Of a stretch of DNA of 64,000 nt, positions 9,347-16,937 are shown piece by piece. Every line of letters starts with the position of its first letter. Position 1 is the first letter of the stretch. A model generated the notes under the pieces. The model worked only from the letters and a program-made list of their open reading frames with translations. It did no database searches and was not told the DNA's origin. Source of the DNA: JAOUEA01 sp963825635 (lineage in GTDB: Bacteria; Actinomycetota; UBA4738; HRBIN12); assembly GCA_963825635.1 (NCBI GenBank), contig CAWGTU010000001.1, forward strand, positions 1,364,001 through 1,428,000. The letters run 5' to 3'. The translations under genes were made by a program, and so were the position numbers.

Positions 9347-10301
9347 CGAGCGCCTCCAGCCGCCGGACGACCTCGTCGCGCAGCGGATCTGGCGCGTGCA
9401 CGACGGCGTCGGGACCGAACTGCAGGATGAGCGAGGCGAACAGGTCCTGGTCTCCCATCGGCACATCGGCGACGATCCATCCCCGAGCGTCGACGTCGAC
9501 CGCTCGGGCTCCCGCGAAGGATCCGACCGCCCACCAGGCCACGTCGGGCGAGAAGGCGATCTCGGCGTGATCTTCGGTCGCGGCGGCCCAACGACCCGCC
9601 TGTACGTGGTCGGCTGCCCGGAATCCTTCGGGCGGACTACCGCCCTCGCCGAGGTCGTCGACGTCGCTGGTGAAGCGCGACAGCCGGAAGGCCCGCACGT
9701 CGTGACGGTCCTCGTCGTGGCCCACGAGGTACCAATGGCCGCCGCGGAAGACCATGGCGTAGGCATCGATGACGCGCCGGCCCGCGCGACCCTGAGACGT
9801 GCGGTACCCGAAACCGACTCGACGGCGACGTTGGGCGGCTTCGGCACAGGCGATCACGAGGGCGCTCCGAGCATCGGAGCCGGATGCCAGCGGCCCCCCG
9901 GCGAGTCCGGCGAGGACTCCCCCGTCGGCGCCGTAGAGCAGCTTCCGGGCAGCCTGCTCGGCCCGGGTGTTCTCCCCGCCACTCTGCGCCGCTACCAGCA
10001 ACGCGCCGAGCTCCTCCGGAGTGAACGCGATCTCGGGGAGGTAGTACTCGTCCTTCGGGATGATGTAGCCCTGTTCGGTGCCCCAGACGTCGGTATCGAC
10101 GAGCTGGAGCGGGATGCCGAACTCGCGCAGCTGGTCCTTGTCCCGTTCGAACATGCGCTTGGCGCTGTCGACCTTGTCGGCACGGTACGCGTCGAGGGTC
10201 TCTCGGATCTGCTCGAACGTGAGCGGGGTGGACGTCTCGAGGAGCAGGCCGACGAGGTTCAGCAGCCGCTCGAGCGGCTCCATGCGTTCCTCGCGTGTCA
10301 T
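9339..10301 (-). CDS. pafB: WYL-domain transcriptional regulator PafB
   Basis: 320 aa. An N-terminal HTH region (LLNLVGLLLETSTPLTFEQI) is followed by a WYL domain with GHWYLVGHDEDR and a C-terminal WCX region. It is paired with pafC in an overlapping two-gene unit, which is diagnostic. In mycobacteria the PafBC complex activates most DNA-damage genes independently of LexA. Here pafB is separated from pafA by three plus-strand genes and has its own promoter (TATGAT, 8 nt before the ATG), so it is not expressed as a simple pafABC operon. Confidence 0.93.
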   Translation of the reverse strand: MTREERMEPLERLLNLVGLLLETSTPLTFEQIRETLDAYRADKVDSAKRMFERDKDQLREFGIPLQLVDTDVWGTEQGYIIPKDEYYLPEIAFTPEELGALLVAAQSGGENTRAEQAARKLLYGADGGVLAGLAGGPLASGSDARSALVIACAEAAQRRRRVGFGYRTSQGRAGRRVIDAYAMVFRGGHWYLVGHDEDRHDVRAFRLSRFTSDVDDLGEGGSPPEGFRAADHVQAGRWAAATEDHAEIAFSPDVAWWAVGSFAGARAVDVDARGWIVADVPMGDQDLFASLILQFGPDAVVHAPDPLRDEVVRRLEALVA

Positions 10302-10309
10302 CGTCGGGC

Positions 10310-10319
10310 ATCATAGCCT
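10310..10319. promoter_or_regulatory. Overlapping divergent -10 elements, pafB and unknown gene
   Basis: On the minus strand TATGAT (10310-10315) lies 8 nt before the pafB ATG. On the plus strand TAGCCT (10314-10319) lies 9 nt before the GTG at 10329. The hexamers overlap by two bases, so the two transcripts should compete. Confidence 0.45.
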
Positions 10320-10328
10320 TGAGATGGT

Positions 10329-10994
10329 GTGCGACCGGGTATCGACGTGATCCGCACCCGCCGGCTTTCCGACGGGACCGCCGAGGTGACCGCCGGCGTC
10401 GCGGTCGGGGTCGAGACCAGGACCGTGACCGTACCGCTCGGGCCGTACGATGGCGACGTCGACCCGGGCGGGCTGCGGAACACACCGGTGGTCGTGCTCA
10501 CCTCCGAGGCGCTGGAGCCTACCGTCCGGGCAGGCGCCGAGCGGGCAGGCCCGGCCACGGTCCGCGTCGTCGAGGTCGGAGCAGAAGACCGACTGGGAGC
10601 CCGACTCCTCGAGGCCGCTCAGGGCGCCGAGGTTCTGACGCTCGTCGAGCACATCGATGCCGTGGCGGAGGCCCTCGTGGTGGTCCGAGTGCTCAGGGGT
10701 CGGCCGCTCCCCGTGGTTCCCTTCGACGATCGAGCGGCGGCGGGGCGCATGCTCGAGGGGTGCTGGGTGGACCTCGACGTCGCGACCCCCTCCGTCGAGG
10801 GGTCGCAGCGAGAGGAGACGCGGAGGGTCGGCATGGAGGTGGGGATCTTCTCCGCTCACCACGTCGTCGAGGTCGATCCAAGAGCCGGGCTCGACGATCT
10901 TGATCTCGGAGCGTGCACGCTCCACGAACTGGCGGCAGCCGCAGCCGGGGTGCTCGCAGGGAGGATCGCCTCGCGGAATCGCCACTGGCGTTGA
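10329..10994 (+). CDS. Conserved-looking protein of unknown function
   Basis: 221 aa, GTG start. Third positions are almost all G or C, which supports this strand over the antisense open frame. It has alternating hydrophobic strands and helices (TPVVVLTSEALE, VLTLVEHIDAVAEALVVVRVL) without signal peptide or membrane segment, suggesting a soluble alpha/beta protein. No family is recognised. It is divergent from pafB and separated from it by only 27 nt, so a link to that regulator is possible but unproven. Confidence 0.6.
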   Translation: MRPGIDVIRTRRLSDGTAEVTAGVAVGVETRTVTVPLGPYDGDVDPGGLRNTPVVVLTSEALEPTVRAGAERAGPATVRVVEVGAEDRLGARLLEAAQGAEVLTLVEHIDAVAEALVVVRVLRGRPLPVVPFDDRAAAGRMLEGCWVDLDVATPSVEGSQREETRRVGMEVGIFSAHHVVEVDPRAGLDDLDLGACTLHELAAAAAGVLAGRIASRNRHWR

Positions 10995-11030
10995 GCACTC
11001 GCGGGCACCACGTATGGCACGATGCACCAC

Positions 11031-11399
11031 ATGGCGACCTCGGACCCAGCGCCTGATCCCACGATCGACGCCTCTCGGCGAACGTTCCTCGCCGAGGAGC
11101 GCACGTACCTCGCCTGGCTGCGTACGGGTCTGGCAGCGATCGCCGTGAGCCTGGCGGTCGGCCGACTCCTCCCCGTACTGCTCGATGCCGACGAAGGTGC
11201 CTACCGCGTGCTCGGGGTCGGCTACGGCCTCCTGGGCGTCTTCCTGATGGTCTACGGCGCCCTCAGGCAGCGGGTGGTGGAACGACACTTGGTGGCCGGT
11301 GGGTTCGCTCCCCTGCCGCTCTGGGTCGTCGTGATCCTCGGCGGCGCCGGGCTCGTGCTGGGCGTCGCCACCGTCGCCACACTGCTCTACGGAACCTGA
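11031..11399 (+). CDS. DUF202 (YidH-type) membrane protein
   Basis: 122 aa from ATG 11031; an in-frame ATG also occurs at 11022. The hallmark of the family is the N-terminal FLAEERTYLAWLRTGLA, followed by three hydrophobic segments. DUF202 proteins are small inner-membrane proteins of unknown function. It lies in a three-gene plus-strand block inserted between pafA and pafB. Confidence 0.85.
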   Translation: MATSDPAPDPTIDASRRTFLAEERTYLAWLRTGLAAIAVSLAVGRLLPVLLDADEGAYRVLGVGYGLLGVFLMVYGALRQRVVERHLVAGGFAPLPLWVVVILGGAGLVLGVATVATLLYGT

Positions 11400-11419
11400 G
11401 GAAGAGAGGCGGGGCCACC

Positions 11420-12238
11420 GTGGCGACGTTCCAAGGATCGGACGCGACGATCCACTACGACCGGTTCGGTGAAGGGCCTGACGTGGTCTGGGTGGCCGGT
11501 GGCGGCAGCCCCGGGAGCGACTGGCACGCCTACCAGATGCCGCACTTCGAGCGGTCGTTCCGCAATACGACGTTCGACAACCGCGGCATCGGACGCACGA
11601 CGTGCGATCGGCCGATGCCCTGGCCGATCGAAGACTTCGCCCGCGATGCGGCGGAGCTGATCCGCGCGATGTGCGAGCCGCCCGCGGCGCTCGTCGGGCT
11701 CTCCTTCGGATCGGCCATCGTCCAGCAGGTCTGCATCGACTTCCCGGAGCTCGTGCGGTGCGCGGTGGTGATGGGCACCGGCGCGTGGTGCACCGGTTGG
11801 GGATGGGACTTCCAGGAGGCCGAGATCGAATTCCGCAAGGAAGGAGGGCGCCTCGACGGGCTGATGGGTGCCACCCACTACGCCGCGATGCTCTACCCGG
11901 CCCGGGTGCTCGGGGACCGCGAGCTGTGGCCGAGGTTGCGCGACCAGTTGCTCACCTGGATGGACTCCGGGGAGAACGAGACGTCGCTGATCCCGCAGTG
12001 GGATGCCTCGCTCCGCTTCGACCAGCGTGCGGCGCTGCCAGAATGCGAGGTGCCGATGCACGTTGTCGCGTTCACCGAGGACGTGCAGGCGCCGCCCCAG
12101 GACGGGCTCGAGCTGGCCGAGCTCGCCGGGAACGCCGAGTACCACCTGTTCGAAGGTATGGGCCACGGTTCGATCTACGGCCACACCCACGAGGCTCTGA
12201 ACCCGTTCATCGAGGGCCTGATCCGACGCTACGTCTGA
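11420..12238 (+). CDS. Alpha/beta hydrolase
   Basis: 272 aa, GTG start 20 nt after the DUF202 gene. Alpha/beta-hydrolase fold: substrate-pocket motif VWVAGGGSPGSDWH, DNRGIGRT after the second strand, nucleophile elbow GLSFGS (Ser), acid in VAFTEDVQAPP, and catalytic His in FEGMGHGSIYGH. It resembles haloperoxidase/esterase-type hydrolases; the substrate is unknown. It converges on pafA with only 19 nt between stops. Confidence 0.85.
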   Translation: MATFQGSDATIHYDRFGEGPDVVWVAGGGSPGSDWHAYQMPHFERSFRNTTFDNRGIGRTTCDRPMPWPIEDFARDAAELIRAMCEPPAALVGLSFGSAIVQQVCIDFPELVRCAVVMGTGAWCTGWGWDFQEAEIEFRKEGGRLDGLMGATHYAAMLYPARVLGDRELWPRLRDQLLTWMDSGENETSLIPQWDASLRFDQRAALPECEVPMHVVAFTEDVQAPPQDGLELAELAGNAEYHLFEGMGHGSIYGHTHEALNPFIEGLIRRYV

Positions 12239-12257
12239 TCGTCGAGCCCGAGCGCCC

Positions 12258-13616
12258 TCACATATGGGCGATCAGCTGCTCGACGCGTTCGTCGACGCTT
12301 CGGAACGGGTCCTTGCACAGCACCGTGCGCTGGGCCTGGTCGTTCAGCTTCAAGTGCACCCAGTCGACCGTGTAGTCGCGGCGCTTCGCCTTCGCCTGCT
12401 TGATGAAGTCGCCACGCAGCTTGGCTCGCGTGGTCTGCGGGGGTTCGCGCATCGCGAGATTCACCTGGGCGTCGGTCACGACCCTCTCGACCTTCCCGGC
12501 CTTCTCGAGCAGGTAATAGAGGCCGCGAGAGCGGTTCACGTCGTGGTAGCTGAGGTCGAGCAGCGCGACACGGGGGGAGGCGAGCGCCAGGTCGTGCTTG
12601 GACATGTACCGCTCGATCATCATGCGTTTCGTGACCCAATCGACCTTGCGGACGAGCCGCTCGGGCTCCCCGTCGATCAGGGCGTCGAGCGCCTCGCGCC
12701 ACTCGCGCAGCAGCACCTTCGAGATCTCGTCGGCGCCGCGCCGCTCGACGAATCGCTCCGTCTTCTCGTAGTACTCGACCTGCATCTCGATCGCCGTGAG
12801 CTCCCGGCCGTTCGCGAGCTTGACGGTTCGCGTGCACGACGTGTCGTGACTGATCTCACGGATCGCGCGGATCGGGTTCTCGAGCGAGAGGTCGCGCATC
12901 ACGGTGTTCCCCTCGACCATGCGCAGCACGAGGTCGGTGATGCCCACCTTCATGAACGTGGTCCACTCGCTCATGTTCGAGTCCCCGACGATCACGTGCA
13001 GGCGCCGGAACCGCTCCGCGTCGGCGTGAGGCTCGTCGCGGGTGTTGATGATCGGACGCGACCGGGTCGTCGCGCTCGAGACGCCCTCCCAGATGTGCTC
13101 GGCTCGCTGGGCGATGCAGTACTGGGCGCCACGGGGACCGTGCAGCACCTTGCCCGCCCCGCACCAGATCTGCCGGGTCACGAAGAACGGGATCAGGACG
13201 TCGGCCATGCGCGCGAACTCGCCGTGGCGCCCGACGAGGTAGTTCTCGTGGCAGCCGTAGCTGTTCCCGGCCGAGTCCGTGTTGTTCTTGAAGAGGTAGA
13301 CCTGACCCGAGATCCCCTCTTCGTGCAGGCGCATCTCCGCCGCCCCGAGCAGCGCCTCGAGGATGCGCTCCCCCGCCTTGTCGTGCGCGACGACCTCCTT
13401 GACGACGTCGCATTCGGGCGTCGCGTACTCGGGATGCGAGCCGACGTCGAGGTAGAGCCGGGCCCCGTTCTCGAGGAAGACGTTGGACGATCGTCCCCAG
13501 TGCACGACCCTGCGGAAGAGGTACCGAGCGACCTCGTCGGGCGACAAGCGCCTCTGACCCCGGAAGGTGCACGTGACGCCGTACTCGTTCTCGAGCCCGA
13601 AGATCCGCCTGTCCAC
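12258..13616 (-). CDS. pafA: Pup--protein ligase PafA
   Basis: 452 aa. Glutamine-synthetase-like ligase that joins the C-terminal glutamate of Pup to substrate lysines. Visible motifs: IFGLENEYG at the nucleotide site, LYLDVGSHPEYATPEC carrying the catalytic Asp, FKNNTDSAGNSYGCHENYLV, and NTRDEPHADAERFRRLHVIVGDS (split by the family signature). GTG start, 6 nt after TAGGCT and without a Shine-Dalgarno, so probably leaderless. It follows prcA by 51 nt. The shorter N-terminal segment compared with Dop identifies it as the ligase. Confidence 0.97.
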   Translation of the reverse strand: MDRRIFGLENEYGVTCTFRGQRRLSPDEVARYLFRRVVHWGRSSNVFLENGARLYLDVGSHPEYATPECDVVKEVVAHDKAGERILEALLGAAEMRLHEEGISGQVYLFKNNTDSAGNSYGCHENYLVGRHGEFARMADVLIPFFVTRQIWCGAGKVLHGPRGAQYCIAQRAEHIWEGVSSATTRSRPIINTRDEPHADAERFRRLHVIVGDSNMSEWTTFMKVGITDLVLRMVEGNTVMRDLSLENPIRAIREISHDTSCTRTVKLANGRELTAIEMQVEYYEKTERFVERRGADEISKVLLREWREALDALIDGEPERLVRKVDWVTKRMMIERYMSKHDLALASPRVALLDLSYHDVNRSRGLYYLLEKAGKVERVVTDAQVNLAMREPPQTTRAKLRGDFIKQAKAKRRDYTVDWVHLKLNDQAQRTVLCKDPFRSVDERVEQLIAHM

Positions 13617-13622
13617 CCCGAA

Positions 13623-13628
13623 AGCCTA
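13623..13628 (-). promoter_or_regulatory. -10 element (TAGGCT) of pafA
   Basis: TAGGCT ends 6 nt before the pafA GTG, in the 51-nt gap after prcA. This fits a leaderless transcript separate from pup-prcBA. Confidence 0.45.
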
Positions 13629-13667
13629 CGCCGGGTCAGTGGGAACGGCGGGAGGCCGGGTCCGGCC

Positions 13668-14354
13668 TTAGCCGGCCAAGAGTCCGGCGATCTCAGGCTC
13701 CTCGAGGCGCAGGAACTTGCGTCGGTGCGATCGGGTGCGGTCGAGCACCCCGGCCTCGATCGCGTCGGCCTCGATCGTGCGGCTCTCGGGTGAACCGAGC
13801 ACCTCGACCGCGGTCTTCACCGCGGTGGCGAGGTCCCACCCGGCGGTGAATCGCGTCTTCAGCAGCTCCATCAGGTCCTCGGCGTGCCCGCCGATCGCGA
13901 CGAACTCGTGCTCGTCGGTCACCGAGCCGTCGAACAGGATGTGGTAGATCGCCGAGCCCGAAGCGTCGCCGTCGACCTCGCCCACCAGGATCTCGACCTC
14001 GTAGGGCTTCATCTGCTGGGTGAAGATGTTCGAGAGCGCCTGACTGTACGCATTGGCGAGGTCTCGCGCCTTCACGTCCTCCCGGCCGTAGGAGAATCCG
14101 CGGAGGTCGGCGAGACGGATGCCGGCGATGCGCAGGTCCTCGAACTCGCTGTACTTGCCGACCCCCGCGAACGCGATGTGGTCGTAGATCTCACTGATCT
14201 TGTGCAGCGTGGCGCTCGGGTTCTCCGCGATGAACAGCAGCCCGTCGGCGTACTCGACCCCGATCACCGAGCGACCGCGAGCGATGCCCTTGTGCGCGTA
14301 CTCCGAACGGTCCTTCATCATCTGCTCGGGCGCCACGTAGGGCATGAACGACAT
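13668..14354 (-). CDS. prcA: 20S proteasome alpha subunit PrcA
   Basis: 228 aa. Alpha subunits form the outer rings and gate of the 20S core. The start is set at ATG 14354 because it gives the family N-terminus MSFMPYVAPEQMMKDRSEYA and the ATG overlaps the prcB stop by one base (TGATG). The frame is open for 93 more codons upstream, but these lie inside prcB and are not alpha-like. Conserved GIARGRSVIGVEYADGLLF and FTQQMKPYEVEILV are present. Confidence 0.96.
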   Translation of the reverse strand: MSFMPYVAPEQMMKDRSEYAHKGIARGRSVIGVEYADGLLFIAENPSATLHKISEIYDHIAFAGVGKYSEFEDLRIAGIRLADLRGFSYGREDVKARDLANAYSQALSNIFTQQMKPYEVEILVGEVDGDASGSAIYHILFDGSVTDEHEFVAIGGHAEDLMELLKTRFTAGWDLATAVKTAVEVLGSPESRTIEADAIEAGVLDRTRSHRRKFLRLEEPEIAGLLAG

Positions 14355-15154
14355 CAGGCCCGCTCCTCGATCACGGCGTTCACGGCCGACTCGACCTCGG
14401 ACTCGGGCACCTCGTCGGCCCCCGTGGCCGTCACGGCGAGGACGACCGGGAAGATGCGCCGATACACGCTCGGGCCGCCGGTCGCGACATCGTCCTCCGA
14501 CGCGTCGAGCAGCGCCTCGACGGCGGTCCTGACCGCCTCGTCGCGCGTGAGGTCGACCCGCCACCGCTTCTTCAGGGAGTTCTTCGCTGGCTGGCTGCCC
14601 GATCCTGTGGCCTGGTAGTCGTCCTCTTCCCACCGTCCGCCGGTGGCGTCGTAGTAGAAGAGTCGCCCCGCCTCGCGTCGGTGGTCGAAGCCTCCGAACA
14701 GCGGCACCACGACGAGCCCTTGCATCGCGAGCGGGAAGTTCTGTCGGATCAACTGCGCGAGCCGGTTCGCCTTGCCCTCCAACGACAGTCGGTCGCCGGT
14801 GAGCTTCTCGTAGTGCTCGAGCTCGAGCTGGAACAGGCGCACCATCTCGACGGCCATGCCCGCGGCCCCGGCGATCGCGATCGCCGAGTAGTCGTCGGCC
14901 GCGAAGACCTTCCGCATCGTGTCGTCGGCGATCGTGTAGCCGGCGGTCGCGCGCCGGTCGCCGGCCACCAGCACGCCGTCGGCGTAGATCAAGCCCAGCA
15001 CGGTCGTGCCGTGCGCCACTCCGGCGACGGCCTCGGCGGTGACGGTCTGCTGGAGGTACGCGAGCGCGTCGGGCCGTGCGTCGCGGAGCAGGTCGACGAA
15101 ACTCGGGTTCGCGCCGAACGACGCGCCCGACAGGGGCAGGACGCTGTCGGTCAC
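14354..15154 (-). CDS. prcB: 20S proteasome beta subunit PrcB (catalytic)
   Basis: 266 aa precursor. A propeptide of 49 residues is cleaved autocatalytically at VAHG|TTVLGL, exposing Thr50 as the nucleophile; Asp and Lys of the active site are in YADGVLVAGDRRAT and MRKVFAADD. Proteasomal protease for pupylated substrates. GTG start overlapping the pup stop (GTGA), so translation is coupled to Pup. Confidence 0.97.
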   Translation of the reverse strand: MTDSVLPLSGASFGANPSFVDLLRDARPDALAYLQQTVTAEAVAGVAHGTTVLGLIYADGVLVAGDRRATAGYTIADDTMRKVFAADDYSAIAIAGAAGMAVEMVRLFQLELEHYEKLTGDRLSLEGKANRLAQLIRQNFPLAMQGLVVVPLFGGFDHRREAGRLFYYDATGGRWEEDDYQATGSGSQPAKNSLKKRWRVDLTRDEAVRTAVEALLDASEDDVATGGPSVYRRIFPVVLAVTATGADEVPESEVESAVNAVIEERA

Positions 15155-15357
15155 TCCCCGCCCTTCTGCACGTAGCTCTTCACGAACTCCTCGGCGTTCT
15201 CCTCGAGCACCGAGTCGATCTCGTCGAGGATGTCGTCCATCTCCTCTTTGAGCTCGGCAGCCTTGGACGACGACTGCACCTGACCGGCGTCGGCGTCGCT
15301 CTCGTCGCCACCGCCGCCCTTGCGCTGGACCTTCTTCTGCTCCTGCTCTTGGGGCAC
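15151..15357 (-). CDS. pup: Prokaryotic ubiquitin-like protein Pup (ends GGE)
   Basis: 68 aa, acidic and largely disordered, with the Mpa-binding coiled-coil region AAELKEEMDDILDEIDSVL and the C-terminal VKSYVQKGGE. Because it already ends in Glu, it needs no deamidation by Dop before PafA uses it; mycobacterial Pup ends in Gln. AAAGGAG lies 8 nt upstream of the ATG, and a TAGGAT -10 element lies about 25 nt upstream. Confidence 0.97.
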   Translation of the reverse strand: MPQEQEQKKVQRKGGGGDESDADAGQVQSSSKAAELKEEMDDILDEIDSVLEENAEEFVKSYVQKGGE

Positions 15358-15381
15358 GGCACGGCTCCTTTCGTGCGACCT

Positions 15382-15387
15382 ATCCTA
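15382..15387 (-). promoter_or_regulatory. -10 element (TAGGAT) of pup-prcB-prcA
   Basis: TAGGAT in the 86-nt gap between dop and pup gives an expected transcript start about 15 nt before the pup ATG, leaving room for the AAAGGAG ribosome site. Confidence 0.5.
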
Positions 15388-15443
15388 CCGGGGGTTTCGG
15401 ACCCGCCCGCCGAGGGCTGAAGCCTGGCCGCCGTCGGCCGCTT

Positions 15444-16928
15444 TCAGCCCTGCAGCTTGGCCACGAGCGAGGCCGCGTCGTCGCAGGCGGCGAGCAGATC
15501 CTCGACGTGCGCTTTCGTGCCGCGCAGCGGTTCACGCATCGGGATGCGCTGCAACGCATCCGCACCGGTATCGACGATCAGGGAGTCCCACGAAGCAGCC
15601 GCGATCGCATCGGGATACTTGTCGATGCAGCGCCCCCGGAAGTACGCCCTCGTGTCGATCGGAGGTTCCATCACAGCGGCCTCGACCTCGTCGTCGGTGG
15701 TGAGTCGCTCCACCTTGCCGCTCGCCTCGAGGCGGTAGTAGAGGCCCTTGTCGCGTCGCACGTCGTGATACTGCAGGTCGATCGCGTGGAGCTTGGAGTC
15801 GTTCCACTCGAGGGTGTCGCGATCGCGGTACGCCTGCAGAACCCGGTGCTTGGCGACCCAATCGAGCTCTCGATGCAGCGTGTGCGGATCGGTCTCGAGT
15901 GACGACAGCACCGCCTCCCAGCGATCCAGCACCTCACGATTCTCGGGGGTGTCGTCCTCGCGTTCCACGTACTTCTTCGCGTGTTCGAGGTACTCCCACT
16001 GCAGCTGCACGGCGTTCACACGCCGGCCGTCGACGAGTCCGATCTCGTGGGTGCACGTGAGGTCACGCGAGATCTCGTGCAAGGCCTGCACGGGGTTCGC
16101 GATCGAGAGATCAGGAAGGAAGCGGTCCTCGATCATCTTCAGGACGATCGCGGTGGTGCCGATCTTCAGGAACGTGGCGACCTCGCAGAGGTTCGCGTCG
16201 CCGACGATCACGTGCAGCCGTCGGTATCGCTCGGGGTCGGCATGCGGTTCGTCCCGGGTGTTGATGATCGGGCGCTTCAGGGTGGTCTCGAGGCCGACCT
16301 CGGTCTCGAAGAAGTCGGCTCGCTGGGTGAGCTGGTAGATCGCCCGGCTGCGCTCGTCCCAGGGCGCCTCGGCCCCGACCTTCCCGGCGCCCGTGAAGAC
16401 GATGCGGGTAACGAAGAACGGCGTGAGGTCGCGAACGATGTCGCCGAACGGCGTCGCGCGATCGACGAGGTAGTTCTCGTGGGAACCGTAGCTGTTGCCC
16501 TTGCCGTCGGAGTTGTTCTTGTAGATGGAGAGCGGCGGCGCGCTGGGCATCGACCGTGCGACCTCGTGCAGGGAGCGTTCGAGGATGCGTTCTCCCGCCT
16601 TGTCGTGCACGACGAGTTCCCTCGGCGTGATGCATTCCGGAGTCGAGTACTCGGGGTGCGCGTGGTCGACGTAGTACCGGGCTCCGTTCGGCAGGATCAC
16701 GTTCGCCAGCCCGAGGTCCTCGTCGCTCCCCTCACGGGCCGGCACGGGTTCGAACCCGCGCGCGTCACGGAGCGGTGACTCCTGCTCGTAGTCCCACCGG
16801 ATGCGCCGCAGCGATCCGGCGTACGTGGAGATCAGCAGCGAGGACGACAGCACGGGGTTGAAATCGGGCGCCCCGGCCGCGGCGATGCCGTACTCCGTCT
16901 CGGTCCCGAAGACCTTGGGGATGGCCAC
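15444..16928 (-). CDS. dop: Pup depupylase/deamidase Dop
   Basis: 494 aa. Homologue of PafA that removes Pup from conjugates. Markers: KVFGTETEYG, the Dop-specific insert around ARGFEPVPAREGSDEDLG, YYVDHAHPEYSTPEC with the catalytic Asp, and YKNNSDGKGNSYGSHENYL. It is longer at the N-terminus than PafA, as expected. GTG start 9 nt after mpa, with AAGGTGG spanning the mpa stop. Since Pup here ends in Glu, only the depupylase activity is needed. Confidence 0.97.
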   Translation of the reverse strand: MAIPKVFGTETEYGIAAAGAPDFNPVLSSSLLISTYAGSLRRIRWDYEQESPLRDARGFEPVPAREGSDEDLGLANVILPNGARYYVDHAHPEYSTPECITPRELVVHDKAGERILERSLHEVARSMPSAPPLSIYKNNSDGKGNSYGSHENYLVDRATPFGDIVRDLTPFFVTRIVFTGAGKVGAEAPWDERSRAIYQLTQRADFFETEVGLETTLKRPIINTRDEPHADPERYRRLHVIVGDANLCEVATFLKIGTTAIVLKMIEDRFLPDLSIANPVQALHEISRDLTCTHEIGLVDGRRVNAVQLQWEYLEHAKKYVEREDDTPENREVLDRWEAVLSSLETDPHTLHRELDWVAKHRVLQAYRDRDTLEWNDSKLHAIDLQYHDVRRDKGLYYRLEASGKVERLTTDDEVEAAVMEPPIDTRAYFRGRCIDKYPDAIAAASWDSLIVDTGADALQRIPMREPLRGTKAHVEDLLAACDDAASLVAKLQG

Positions 16929-16937
16929 GCGGCCACC

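Noticed and set aside
10311..11288. Minus-strand frame of 325 codons opposite the unknown and DUF202 genes
   Set aside because: The plus-strand frames have better third-position G/C and, for DUF202, a clear family match.
14355..14633. 93-codon N-terminal extension of prcA
   Set aside because: It lies inside prcB; ATG 14354 gives the conserved alpha-subunit start and a stop-start overlap.
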